DNA of 64,000 bases from Rahnella variigena (lineage in GTDB: Bacteria > Pseudomonadota > Gammaproteobacteria > Enterobacterales > Enterobacteriaceae): the NCBI RefSeq assembly GCF_003610915.1, contig NZ_NSDJ01000001.1:1984001-2048000 (forward strand). The letters run 5' to 3'. This document shows, in pieces, positions 55,914 to 64,000 of this stretch. Under the pieces are notes generated by a model that was not told where the DNA came from, ran no database searches, and saw nothing but the letters and a program-made list of their open reading frames with translations. A program made the position numbers and the translations under genes. Position 1 is the first letter of the stretch, and every line of letters starts with the position of its first letter.

Positions 55914-56456
55914 TTACTGATAAGTAAACGTCATGAGCATCACGCTGTTAATATCCCCGGAACCGGCACTGCCCGCGGGGGCGATAACCCGTCCGGCCAG
56001 GGCGAAAATGGCGTTGTGCTGAACCGGATCAATACCGACCGTCATTGTACTGCCGCTGCCTTTTACGCTGGATTTTGTGGCGTCATCCACCACCTGAATC
56101 GCCACATTGGCGGCAGAGCCGCTGTTAAGAAAGAGCGCAGGATCGCCCGGATACACTGCGCCGCTAAAGGTGGCGGTTGCACTCACGGTGGTCGCGGGAC
56201 AATTGTTCAGTCTGACCTGAAAGGGCTTCCAGTCCGAAGCGGCACCCGCAGTACGTAAATCTGTTCCGATTAATTGCCCGAAGTTTACCGTCCGGCTGAC
56301 CGAACCGGTATCGACAGAGCAGGGCGCGGCAACGATATTCCCTGTGACGTTGATATTCACGAGATCGGTAGCCCTTACCTGATTTGAAAACAGAATTACG
56401 GGTAATGCACAGCCGGATGCGAATAAGATTTTAAATCTTTGCAGGTTCATTTTCAT
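55914..56456 (-). CDS. Minor fimbrial subunit
   Basis: This 180-residue secreted pilin has a signal peptide (FASGCALPVILFSNQVRA) and a pilin domain. Cysteines in VAAPCSVDTGS and RLNNCPATTVSA form the usual disulfide, and the beta-zipper end VMLMTFTYQ is the chaperone-recognition strand. The start overlaps the previous gene's stop (TAATG). It is the last structural gene of the operon and may be an adaptor or terminator subunit. Confidence 0.88.
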   Translation of the reverse strand: MKMNLQRFKILFASGCALPVILFSNQVRATDLVNINVTGNIVAAPCSVDTGSVSRTVNFGQLIGTDLRTAGAASDWKPFQVRLNNCPATTVSATATFSGAVYPGDPALFLNSGSAANVAIQVVDDATKSSVKGSGSTMTVGIDPVQHNAIFALAGRVIAPAGSAGSGDINSVMLMTFTYQ

Positions 56457-57466
56457 TATTGATACGCCAGTGTGACAGTGGCGGAGGCGTTGGCTTGTCC
56501 CGGGATCACCGCATCTGAGACCTGATAATAGCGGGCAGTGAATGCCGCGTTCAGCGTGCCACCTGAATTTGAAACAGCGCCAGCCTGAAAATAATTATCA
56601 AACGTCACCGGCATATTATTGAAAAGCATTTGTACGCCAATGCCTGTCGCATTGTTGGTGCCGCTGGTGATAGCCATCACGCCGTCTGGTTTAGACGCAT
56701 AGGCAGGGGAACTCATGCTCATTGTGATATTGACCGGATTATCGCAGGTCACCGGAATGAGGAAGTTTCTGTCGCCTGCAGTAGAACCCGGGCCGGTAAA
56801 GGCATTCACCGGGATATCGCCCAGCGGAACGGGGACAGTACTTCCCGTTGAGCAGGAAACGCTTCGATAGATAATATTCCCCGCGTAAGAAACGGAGCTG
56901 TCGGTCGAACTGCCCAGACCCCAGCCGGTGTTATACATGCCGATACCGAATTTAGTCTGCGACTGGTTAAGCGAGCCGGTGCCGATGGTGGCAGACGTTT
57001 TAACCAGCGCCAGAGTCATGCTGACAGAAAATGTTTTTCCGGGCGTATTGGAAATATATCCCAGCGGCGTGTTGCGGGTATCACAGCTCGTGCCCGCCCC
57101 CACGACACGTTGTCCGGCGGAATTGACCAGCGTAATGCCAATGCCGCTGACGCCGGTATTATAAACGCCGGGCATACCGCTGATTTCTGTCCCGCTACCG
57201 TAATAACAGGTGATGATCACCGCGCCCTGAGGGACGCCGCTGATTGCCGCGCAGTTACCGGCAAAAGCGAACACTTTCTCCGTGCCGGGAATGGTCGATC
57301 CAACGGGTAAACTGGCATCCACCGCGATACTACCGAGCGTTGCGACACCCGGAATATTTGGCGAGCTGGTGCAACCGGTATTGGCCGCCAGCGCAGCGGG
57401 TGAAAGAAAACTCAGTCCGGCGAGTAAACCGGCCAGCATCACTATTTTTTTGATTATTTTCATCAT
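56456..57466 (-). CDS. Fimbrial tip adhesin-like protein
   Basis: The 336-residue protein starts at MMKIIKKIVMLAGL, with AGGA five bases upstream, and has a signal peptide ending in PAALAAN. About 170 residues form a probable receptor-binding domain rich in glycine (GTEISGMPGVYNTGVSGIG). A pilin domain follows with SVSCSTGSTVPVPLGDI and the donor-strand end ASATVTLAYQ. The two-domain plan is typical of tip adhesins. The receptor is unknown. It follows the usher by 14 bp. Confidence 0.87.
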   Translation of the reverse strand: MMKIIKKIVMLAGLLAGLSFLSPAALAANTGCTSSPNIPGVATLGSIAVDASLPVGSTIPGTEKVFAFAGNCAAISGVPQGAVIITCYYGSGTEISGMPGVYNTGVSGIGITLVNSAGQRVVGAGTSCDTRNTPLGYISNTPGKTFSVSMTLALVKTSATIGTGSLNQSQTKFGIGMYNTGWGLGSSTDSSVSYAGNIIYRSVSCSTGSTVPVPLGDIPVNAFTGPGSTAGDRNFLIPVTCDNPVNITMSMSSPAYASKPDGVMAITSGTNNATGIGVQMLFNNMPVTFDNYFQAGAVSNSGGTLNAAFTARYYQVSDAVIPGQANASATVTLAYQ

Positions 57467-57480
57467 CGGTATCCTTTCCC

Positions 57481-60063
57481 TTACCTGCATTGCGCGTTCA
57501 GCACCTGAACGCCTGTTGAGTCTGTCGATGGTTTTGCCAGGCTGTAATGCACGGCACACTGTTCCGCCGGGGTGTTTCCCCATTTCGCCAGCAGCGAACC
57601 GCTTTCTGCCATGCCGGTCAGATAGACCTGTCCGGCGTCGCCGACAATAAAGCCCTGCGCGGTTTTCTGCGCCGTATCACTGACCGTGGCACCGAAAGGT
57701 ACCGGTGAGCCATTCTGGCGCTGCAATGTCATCATCATGCGCAGGCCCACGCTTGCCGCAAAACGGGCACGCACGACCGCGCCGCGGGTCGGGATCACCG
57801 TCTGCGTGGTCTGGGGCAGTTCAACATCGTCAGGCAATGTTTCAGTGTCCAGTTGCACCAGATTCTTACGGTACGGACTGCTGTAGGGAACGATGGCATA
57901 ACCGCGCCAGTCGGTTTTTACGCCAGGCTGATTGCTGATGCTGACACCGCTGGCACCGGAAGCCTGAACCAGCGCAAGGGTTTCGCCCATCGGCTGACCG
58001 AGCGTGATGCCGTTTTCATGAGCCAAAATGCCGCCCTGAATGCCATAGTTCAGGCGGCGACGGTTCTGGTCATAGGCATAACCCGCAGTCATTTCGCCGT
58101 AGGTACCCCGGTAATCGGCGTTCATATTGCCGCTGTTTCCCGTGCCCTGACTGCCATAGCCTTCCTGCACATTCCAGTTAAGGTTATTGGCAGCAAGCGC
58201 TGAACCGTTGAGCCCGACGGTATGCGTGGTATTTCCTTGTTTGCTGGTGTTGTAGCTGTAAGTGGCGTACACCGGGGCATCGAATAAACTTAACGGCACG
58301 CTGATGTTGAAACCGATGATTTGATCCCGGTCGTAAACACGTTTTCCGTCGGTGCCATCGTGACTGTTGCTGCTGGCATTTTCGTTATAGCTGTAATTGA
58401 GCCCGTAACTGATCCCGCGCCAGCTGTTGTTGTAGCCGACCCCGACTGAGCGCATTGAACGCCCGCTGTTCCAGTAATTCTCGCTAATCCAGCTCAGGGA
58501 AAACGACCCGGCACCCTGCCACAGGTTTTGACTCATGGTCATTTCGCTGCGGTTACGGCGTCGTCCGGCAGGCAGTTCAGCATTCTGATCCCGCCAGGTA
58601 TCCATCACTTCCTGCAGGTTGTAATAACCGTCAGTGGAGTATCGGTAACCTGCAATCGCGAAGTTAGTGCCGGTCTGTACGATGTTTTTGCTGTAGCGCA
58701 CCCGCAGGGACTGACCGCTGACATGGGGCTGATTTTCCATCGCTGACCACGCGTGCGTCAGATCAGAAGAAAAGGCGCCGAAGTCGCCCAGATTCTTGCC
58801 CATGCCCAGCGTCACCGACTGATAATGACTGGAAAACTGGCTGCCGCCGTAGGCCGTCAGGCCATGAGGCAGACCATAAATAGCTGTCCCCTGACCAAAA
58901 GGTGTCGCGTCAACATTGTTGTCATACGCGCGATACTGTCCGCCGGTCAGACTGTATTTCAGGCGGCCCTCACGTTGTAACACCGGCAATGAGGCGAAGG
59001 GCACCACCAGCAACTGCTCGCTGCCATCGGCTTCTTTAATGGTCACGTATAAATCGCCGGAGCCACCGGTCGGGAACATATCCGCGATTTCAAATGCCCC
59101 GGGGGAAACGTAACTTTGGTAGATGACGTAGCCGTTCTGGCGCACGATGACCTGCGCATTGGTGCGCGCAATCCCCCGCACTACCGGCGCATATCCCTTC
59201 ATACTTTCTGGCAGCATGTCATCGTCGGATGCCAGCTGCACGCCGCGAAACGGCACGCTGTCAAAGATGTCACCGGGCGAAGAACTGTCCCCGATCGTCA
59301 TCTGACTTTTCAGCGAAATAAGGCTGCGCGTGGCGTAGGTATAAACGGTATCCCATTTATCTTTGCCGCTGCCGTCATGCTCCCAGGTGGTGTAATTACG
59401 CAGCCGCCAGGGGCCGATATTAAGACCGGGGCGCAAATTGGCGTATTGCGTACTGCTGTTGGTGCCGGTGTGGCTGCGGGCAGAATTGTCCGCGCCGCTC
59501 AGGTTGTAATTGAGCAAAGCGGCAGTGATGCCGTTATCCCACTGAGTTTCAGGTACATTTCCGCGGGCTTTCTGCGTTATCGCCGCCTGCGGTACGCTGA
59601 GTAACAGTTGCTGCGCACTGAAGCGAAATTCGGCTTTCCCCTGCGGGATGGCATCCAGATTGACGCAGGGCGTCTGCGCGTTGCCCAGCTCAGGAAACAA
59701 CGGCGTTTTGATGCCCATGTCTTCCAGTTGTGCGAGGGTCAGGCAGGGCGCCAGAACCGTGGAGTCGTCGGCCATTTTCTGCGTATGGAACTCCACGTCC
59801 CGGGTATCCTGCAATTCATTGTTGAGATAAATATCAACGCGATAGGTACCGGGCAACTGACCTGAGTTTGTTTCAAATACCGACAGGTCGGTGCTGCCCT
59901 GACCCGGGCTTTCAATCTCAAGCAATGCCGGGTTAAAGGTCTCACCTGCCTGAACGGCAAAAGAGGTCCCTGCGTAAAGGGCCAGCTGGCTGGCGATCAG
60001 ACAGGCGAGGCTGTTCAAAGGCTGAAAAAATGGGGACTTTCCCTGTTGTTTGTGGCGATTCAT
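57481..60063 (-). CDS. Fimbrial outer membrane usher
   Basis: The usher forms the outer-membrane pore and platform for pilus assembly. Starting at MNRHKQQGKSPFF gives 860 residues; GGGGA lies upstream and the long leader ends near GTSFAVQA. A longer reading to 60168 overlaps the chaperone stop. An N-terminal chaperone-binding domain (FNPALLEIE) precedes a 24-strand barrel with a plug (about 230-320) and the usual VVRGIARTNAQVIVRQNG. C-terminal domains contain PRGAVVRARF-like TRGAVVRARF and the paired cysteines near the end. Confidence 0.94.
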   Translation of the reverse strand: MNRHKQQGKSPFFQPLNSLACLIASQLALYAGTSFAVQAGETFNPALLEIESPGQGSTDLSVFETNSGQLPGTYRVDIYLNNELQDTRDVEFHTQKMADDSTVLAPCLTLAQLEDMGIKTPLFPELGNAQTPCVNLDAIPQGKAEFRFSAQQLLLSVPQAAITQKARGNVPETQWDNGITAALLNYNLSGADNSARSHTGTNSSTQYANLRPGLNIGPWRLRNYTTWEHDGSGKDKWDTVYTYATRSLISLKSQMTIGDSSSPGDIFDSVPFRGVQLASDDDMLPESMKGYAPVVRGIARTNAQVIVRQNGYVIYQSYVSPGAFEIADMFPTGGSGDLYVTIKEADGSEQLLVVPFASLPVLQREGRLKYSLTGGQYRAYDNNVDATPFGQGTAIYGLPHGLTAYGGSQFSSHYQSVTLGMGKNLGDFGAFSSDLTHAWSAMENQPHVSGQSLRVRYSKNIVQTGTNFAIAGYRYSTDGYYNLQEVMDTWRDQNAELPAGRRRNRSEMTMSQNLWQGAGSFSLSWISENYWNSGRSMRSVGVGYNNSWRGISYGLNYSYNENASSNSHDGTDGKRVYDRDQIIGFNISVPLSLFDAPVYATYSYNTSKQGNTTHTVGLNGSALAANNLNWNVQEGYGSQGTGNSGNMNADYRGTYGEMTAGYAYDQNRRRLNYGIQGGILAHENGITLGQPMGETLALVQASGASGVSISNQPGVKTDWRGYAIVPYSSPYRKNLVQLDTETLPDDVELPQTTQTVIPTRGAVVRARFAASVGLRMMMTLQRQNGSPVPFGATVSDTAQKTAQGFIVGDAGQVYLTGMAESGSLLAKWGNTPAEQCAVHYSLAKPSTDSTGVQVLNAQCR

Positions 60064-60164
60064 CCGTGTATTCCCCTGCCGGAAGGGCTGAGAACGCCGC
60101 CTTCTGGCTTCATATTTATGTTTGGGCGCAGGTGTTTTGTGCTGACGGGTTTTGCAAAAGTGAA

Positions 60165-60842
60165 TCACAGGGCAGCGGTATGTTCATCCCCGATACCGCC
60201 GTAATCACTGATGATTTTCCAGCTGACGCTACCTGCATTCTCGCCAGCGGGCAGAGCGAAACTGGCAGTGCCACCGGGGGCGACGAACGTCACATCCTTC
60301 ACGTCTTTCCCGCCCACTTTCACCTGCATAAAGTTCATGTAAAACGGCGTCGGATTGCTCACCTGCAAGGTATTCCCGTTGCGCTGCCAGTGAAGTTTTT
60401 CAGTGACGGGTTCCGGTACACCCGTCACGCCTTTTGGCCGGTAAATCAGCTTGATGCGGGTTTTCACCGCAATCTGTAATGTGTTTTGATGATCATTACT
60501 TTCCGCCGCAGGAATGGATTTGATATTCATCCAGTACAGGGATTCTTTGTCAGACGGCAGATTGCCACCGGCCTGAACGACGCGAAGCACGTTCTGTTGT
60601 CCGCTGTTGAGGCGGAACAGCGGCGGTGTGACCATAAAAGGAGCTTTCTCAGCGCCCGTTCCGGCGGCCTCTACCCAGGTCTGGATCAGGTAAGGTTTTT
60701 TGTCCGGATTACTGACGCTCAGTGAAGACTCCTTCTTGCCGCCGTCATAGATCAGACGCGTACCACCGACGACAACCCCGGCCTGTGCGGATGTGGCGCA
60801 GACCAGCGTCACGGCCAGTAATGTGCATGGGAACATTTTCAT
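60165..60842 (-). CDS. Periplasmic fimbrial chaperone (PapD family)
   Basis: The 225-residue chaperone has a signal peptide (LLAVTLVCATSAQA) and two immunoglobulin-like domains. The conserved arginine of subunit binding is in GGTRLIYDGGKKESSLSV and the lysine is in RIKLIYRPKGV. The PYLIQTWVE and FMVTPPLFRL strands are typical of short-loop (FGS) chaperones. Its gene lies between the major pilin and the usher. Confidence 0.94.
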   Translation of the reverse strand: MKMFPCTLLAVTLVCATSAQAGVVVGGTRLIYDGGKKESSLSVSNPDKKPYLIQTWVEAAGTGAEKAPFMVTPPLFRLNSGQQNVLRVVQAGGNLPSDKESLYWMNIKSIPAAESNDHQNTLQIAVKTRIKLIYRPKGVTGVPEPVTEKLHWQRNGNTLQVSNPTPFYMNFMQVKVGGKDVKDVTFVAPGGTASFALPAGENAGSVSWKIISDYGGIGDEHTAAL

Positions 60843-60868
60843 AATGTATTTCCGATAACGTAGAAATA

Positions 60869-60893
60869 CTGGCCGGCAGAGTCTGACGGCCAG
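60869..60893. repeat. Inverted repeat upstream of the chaperone gene
   Basis: CTGGCCG and CGGCCAG pair across an eleven-base loop. It lies just before the chaperone start and may stabilise the downstream mRNA after processing. Confidence 0.65.
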
Positions 60894-60905
60894 AAATAAA
60901 ACTCA

Positions 60906-60925
60906 GTCGCCCGGTGAAGGGCGAC
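60906..60925 (-). terminator. Partial terminator after the major pilin gene
   Basis: On the minus strand GTCGCCC pairs with GGGCGAC over a six-base loop and is followed by TGAGTTTTATTT. Such a hairpin commonly lets most transcripts stop after the pilin gene so that the pilin is made in excess over chaperone and usher. Confidence 0.75.
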
Positions 60926-60931
60926 GAAGGA

Positions 60932-61459
60932 TCAGTTGTAAATCACAGAGAAATTCGCGACGGAGTTAGCAGGGCCTGGGTTAACAGTGTCGGACGTAGC
61001 GATGTAACGTGCTATGAACTCCAGATTGTTGTCCTGGGTGCTGGTCAGCGGATACGCTTTGGTTTCAGTGAACAGTGGCACCAGAGTATTGGTGTCATCG
61101 GTCAGCTGAATCGCCACGTTTTGCGCTACGCCTGCTTGCTGAGTCAGTGCGAGCAGGCTGGTATCGCCATTCACACTGGAACCGTCAAATTTAATCTTTG
61201 CCGTAGAGACAGTTGCCGGGCAGTTGGTCAGCACCAGGGTGAATTTGGTCGGTGCAGCGGTAGAACCGGCCCCGGTAAATTCACTTTTTGCCACCTGACC
61301 CATGACGACATTCAGCGGAGAGCTTGGGGTATTCACGATGTCGCAACCGGCATCGATAATTTCACCCGTAAAGTTCACCTGACCGCCTGCCGCCATCGCT
61401 GAAGCACCCCAAAAAATAGCGGTAGTAATAACAGCGAGACTGATTAAATTCTTTTTCAT
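60932..61459 (-). CDS. Major fimbrial subunit
   Basis: The 175-residue pilin has a signal peptide ending in GASAMAA, the disulfide cysteines in IIDAGCDIVNT and LTNCPATV, and a C-terminal NFSVIYN donor-strand motif. AAAGGAA precedes the ATG. It is the first gene of the five-gene operon pilin-chaperone-usher-adhesin-minor pilin. Hairpins after its stop suggest high expression relative to the rest. Confidence 0.93.
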   Translation of the reverse strand: MKKNLISLAVITTAIFWGASAMAAGGQVNFTGEIIDAGCDIVNTPSSPLNVVMGQVAKSEFTGAGSTAAPTKFTLVLTNCPATVSTAKIKFDGSSVNGDTSLLALTQQAGVAQNVAIQLTDDTNTLVPLFTETKAYPLTSTQDNNLEFIARYIATSDTVNPGPANSVANFSVIYN

Positions 61460-61824
61460 AATAATTCCTTTAAATGAATGAATCTGACTAAGAAAATAAA
61501 GTGCTGGATTTAGGGTAAATAAATCCCATCACTTTGAAATTCAAAGTGTCCATGATGTGTTATGTTTTTTTTGCAGTGCCGGCAGCCTCAAGCAATCTCC
61601 GCTGAAAGTTAAATAACTTACTAAAACGCTCAGATATAAACCGATGCGGAAATACTTATGACTGCGGTTGCTGGCGGCGATTTTGATTGAAGTTTGAGGA
61701 TCTATACAAGATATTTATGAGTGTAATTTTACACCCACAAATAACTTTATAATTTAACGGGTTTTCGCATAATCCCTGCGCAAGAAAAGTCCTGGTAGTA
61801 CTGGAAAATCGTGGAGGGAATCAC
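61460..61824. other. 365-bp divergent control region of the fimbrial locus
   Basis: No gene is seen. It must hold the promoters of the pilin operon (minus strand) and of the regulator at 61825 (plus strand). A 19-bp palindrome at 61530-61548 is its most obvious element. The DNA is AT-rich. I saw no recombinase-type inverted repeats that would suggest phase variation by inversion. Confidence 0.65.
61530..61548. promoter_or_regulatory. 19-bp palindrome in the fimbrial control region
   Basis: CACTTTGAAATTCAAAGTG is a perfect palindrome around its central base, 71 bp from the pilin start. It is a candidate binding site for one or both of the flanking Crp-like regulators, whose dimers would favour symmetric sites. 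Confidence 0.6.
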
Positions 61825-62484
61825 GTGCAACGAGATATAAAACCTTTTTTTACAGATAATTGCAGTGTCAGAGACAAAAAGCCCCTGAAAGAAATTGAAA
61901 TGTTAATCGAACATCTTTCTCCGGTCTCACACATTCTCGAAACGAATGTCAGGGACTCGCTGAGTTATTCCGCTGATAAACAAAAGAATTGCTTCTTATT
62001 ACACAGCGGCAACGTGATGCTGCACCGTAAAATCGATGGCATGGTATTAAATTCTGAATCCGCGCCGTATGTATTTGGAATAAGTACCCAATATACTGAT
62101 CCGGATTATCTTTTTATCCGCATCCATGAACATTCGCAGGTCAGCTTACTGCCTGTCGAGCTGGCGAATCAGATTGTATCGACAAACAATTTATGGCGCA
62201 GTCTGGCGCAGTTATTAATTTATACCGCCACACGGGTTTATGATCACTGCGCCAAGATTTCTGCGCTGTCCTCGTATGAAATTATTTGTTATCAGCTGTA
62301 TGAGTTGATGTATGAACCGGAGGAGGTCAGGAATAATATCACCGTTGTTTCCTATGTGATGAACCGTACCTTTCTTTCGCGAAGTACCATCATGAAAATC
62401 CTCGCGCAACTGAAAACCGGGGGTTATATCGCTATGGAGAAAGGCATTTTAAAAACGATTAACCGTATTCCTTCACGATATTAA
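61825..62484 (+). CDS. Crp-like winged-helix regulator, fimbrial locus (upstream copy)
   Basis: The 219-residue protein starts at GTG with GGAGGG six bases upstream. It has an N-terminal barrel-like region and a C-terminal helix-turn-helix (NRTFLSRSTIMKILAQLKTG), ending NRIPSRY. It is a paralogue of the regulator at 55183-55893 and resembles IprA/YaiV proteins. It is divergent from the major pilin gene, the usual place for a specific fimbrial regulator. Confidence 0.82.
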   Translation: MQRDIKPFFTDNCSVRDKKPLKEIEMLIEHLSPVSHILETNVRDSLSYSADKQKNCFLLHSGNVMLHRKIDGMVLNSESAPYVFGISTQYTDPDYLFIRIHEHSQVSLLPVELANQIVSTNNLWRSLAQLLIYTATRVYDHCAKISALSSYEIICYQLYELMYEPEEVRNNITVVSYVMNRTFLSRSTIMKILAQLKTGGYIAMEKGILKTINRIPSRY

Positions 62485-62681
62485 GTGCTTGCTCTGATTA
62501 TCTCCGCGTTTATTTTTGCTAAAAGAAGCAAAGTCATCCCTGCGGAATTTTACGTAAGTCATTCATGAATAAAATTCATAACACCATTCTGATTAGCCCT
62601 CTGGTGGCTGCCCGCTAAGGGCGATATTGTTACCTGACAATCAAACGGCCAGCGACAGTCTGTGCCGAAGTGGAGAATGAA

Positions 62682-63089
62682 ATGACTGATAAAATGAAAA
62701 TCACCAAAAGCGGTTCTGTGCCTTCACAAAAAGGGCCGGAGAATTATTTCACCGGTAAGGTGCGTATCGATTCGCCTTTCAGCGGCACGGAATCCGCCCG
62801 CGTCGGCGGTGCAACAGTGACTTTCGAACCGGGTGCGCGTACCGCATGGCATACGCATCCGCTGGGTCAGACGCTGATTATCACGCAGGGGCGTGGCTGG
62901 TTGCAGGAAGAAGGCGGTGAAATCCGTGAGATGAATGTCGGCGATATCGTGTGGATCCCGGAAGGCGTAAAACACTGGCACGGTGCTACTCCTGAAAATG
63001 CCATGACCCACATCGCGATTGCCGAATCTCTGAACGGCAGCCCGGTTGAGTGGATGGAAAAAGTGACTGACGCTCAGTACTCAAAATAA
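62682..63089 (+). CDS. Cupin-domain protein
   Basis: The 135-residue single-domain cupin starts at [11 protein letters not shown], with GGAG six bases upstream. Metal-binding motifs are [16 protein letters not shown] (two histidines) and [20 protein letters not shown]. It resembles the family that includes (R)-mandelonitrile lyase and carboxymuconolactone decarboxylase-linked cupins. Its substrate is not known from sequence. It stands alone between the fimbrial regulator and a diguanylate cyclase gene. Confidence 0.85.
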   Translation: MTDKMKITKSGSVPSQKGPENYFTGKVRIDSPFSGTESARVGGATVTFEPGARTAWHTHPLGQTLIITQGRGWLQEEGGEIREMNVGDIVWIPEGVKHWHGATPENAMTHIAIAESLNGSPVEWMEKVTDAQYSK

Positions 63090-63321
63090 TTTTCCACCCT
63101 GCCTCAGGACGCAGTTTTTTGGCTGCGTTCACTCAAATCCTGTCCGGTATTGCTGGTCAGGATTTCGTTGTTTAACCTAAATTCGCGCATTAACGATCAA
63201 TCCCTCCGATTTACGCCTAAAAACCCCGCTGTTCGGGCTATTGAAACCCATGCTTTCTGTAGCTCTCTCATAAGCAACTCGACTACTATAAATAGACATC
63301 AACTTAAGAGTCGCTTCAGGT

Positions 63322-64000
63322 ATGCCATATTATTCTCCCGGTGAAAGCCTTGTTCGCGAGCGTTCAGATCGCTTCTTACGCCGAATGTACTTTATGCGCA
63401 TGCTGGGCACGTTCCTGTGCTTTTTGCCGATCCTTTCCGTTCTTCTGGAACGGGGGGCTTCCTGGATTGCGATCTTTTTGCTGACGCTGAATGCCTTTGT
63501 CTGGCCACATGTCGCGATGATGATTTCCCAGCGGTCTAAACACCCCAATCAGGCTGAATTTCGAAATCTGGCGTTTGATGCGATTGCCGGTGGCGCGTGG
63601 GTGGCGCAGATGGGGGTTTGTTTGCTGCCCTCGGCGGTGATCACCTCAATACTCATTGCTGACCGGTTCTCTGCCGGAGGCTGGCAGTTACTGCGCCGCG
63701 CTGCGCTGTTTTACTGCATCGGATTTATTGTTTGCTGGCCGTTCACCGGGATGACCTTCTATACCACCGTCACTGACCGGACGTTATGGCTGACATTGCC
63801 TCTTTCGACGATTTACATTATTGCGTTCAGCGCAGCCAATTATTCCATCTCAAGAAAGCTGCGCGATAAACAGCATGAGCTGGAGAAATCGGCGCTGATG
63901 GATCCTTTTCTCGGTTTGCCCAACAGAAGGTTACTTGACCGGCGACTGATGCTGGAATTTGAACGTTCTAAACATGACCTGGCCTGTCTGATGGTGCTGG
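63322..64000 (+). CDS. MASE2-GGDEF diguanylate cyclase, N-terminal part (cut by window end)
   Basis: The first 226 codons are visible and the frame is open at the window end. The N-terminal membrane sensor follows the MASE2 pattern, with LNAFVWPHVAMMISQRS and several hydrophobic segments to about residue 175. The beginning of a GGDEF domain follows (ALMDPFLGLPNRRLLDRRL). It resembles DgcC/AdrA-type cyclases, which feed cellulose and curli control in enterobacteria. The GGDEF motif itself is outside the window, so activity cannot be judged. Confidence 0.82.
   Translation, partial: MPYYSPGESLVRERSDRFLRRMYFMRMLGTFLCFLPILSVLLERGASWIAIFLLTLNAFVWPHVAMMISQRSKHPNQAEFRNLAFDAIAGGAWVAQMGVCLLPSAVITSILIADRFSAGGWQLLRRAALFYCIGFIVCWPFTGMTFYTTVTDRTLWLTLPLSTIYIIAFSAANYSISRKLRDKQHELEKSALMDPFLGLPNRRLLDRRLMLEFERSKHDLACLMVL

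Noticed and set aside
63100..63170. Possible fifth ERIC or terminator after the cupin gene
   Set aside because: Two short inverted repeats occur (ACGCAG/CTGCGT and AATCCTG/CAGGATT), but the ERIC core is absent and no T-run follows.

Overview
The window is chromosomal DNA from a member of the Enterobacterales. Almost every housekeeping gene is recognisable as a close relative of its E. coli counterpart. The layout differs from E. coli, however, and ERIC elements, mgtE, a short-form MiaE and an M15 peptidase next to dapE point to the Yersiniaceae, with a Rahnella, Ewingella or Rouxiella-like genome most likely. The genus is inference; the order is well supported.

Layout. 1-6362: the 3' end of the permease gene ybbP, the PurR-controlled purE-purK operon, miaE (whose last codons lie in an ERIC element), lpxH, ppiB and cysS. 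6363-15808: alkA, a MASE1-PAS-PAS-GGDEF cyclase, yfgG-mgtE, the FNR-type promoter and gene of the c-di-GMP phosphodiesterase YfgF, then a complete IS150-like element inserted inside a terminator. 15825-37436: a long block in the order of E. coli minute 53-56: ppx, ppk, speG (a local addition), purN, purM, upp, uraA, hda, yfgD, bepA, perM, bcp, gcvR, dapA, bamC, purC, ypfJ, a yeaL homologue, tmcA and ypfH. 37514-39897: a two-gene insertion encoding an ATP-grasp ligase and a second-type SerC aminotransferase, the best candidate here for an undescribed pathway. 40028-47309: ypfN, an M15 peptidase, dapE, yffB, the 19-codon gene ypfM, acrD, a small winged-helix gene and nudK. 47394-52434: two periplasmic proteins of unknown role, ybcJ, folD, a lactate/malate dehydrogenase-family gene and tRNA-Arg(UCU). 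52437-63089: accessory DNA with DUF1294, an unrecognised protein, DUF2461, a sugar acetyltransferase, a five-gene chaperone-usher fimbrial operon bracketed by two paralogous regulators, and a cupin. 63322-64000: the start of a MASE2 diguanylate cyclase cut by the window end.

How it fits together. Purine synthesis (purE, purK, purN, purM, purC) and uracil salvage (upp, uraA) form the metabolic core. Regulatory sites can be read directly: two PurR boxes, the UTP-sensing start of upp, an FNR box for yfgF and a probable CRP box. Envelope functions cluster strongly (LpxH, BepA, BamC, DapA, DapE, M15 peptidase, AcrD). Three c-di-GMP enzymes and a fimbrial operon suggest control of sessile versus motile life. 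Four ERIC elements and several tandem 15-bp repeats decorate the intergenic regions. No CRISPR array, prophage or integrase gene was found.
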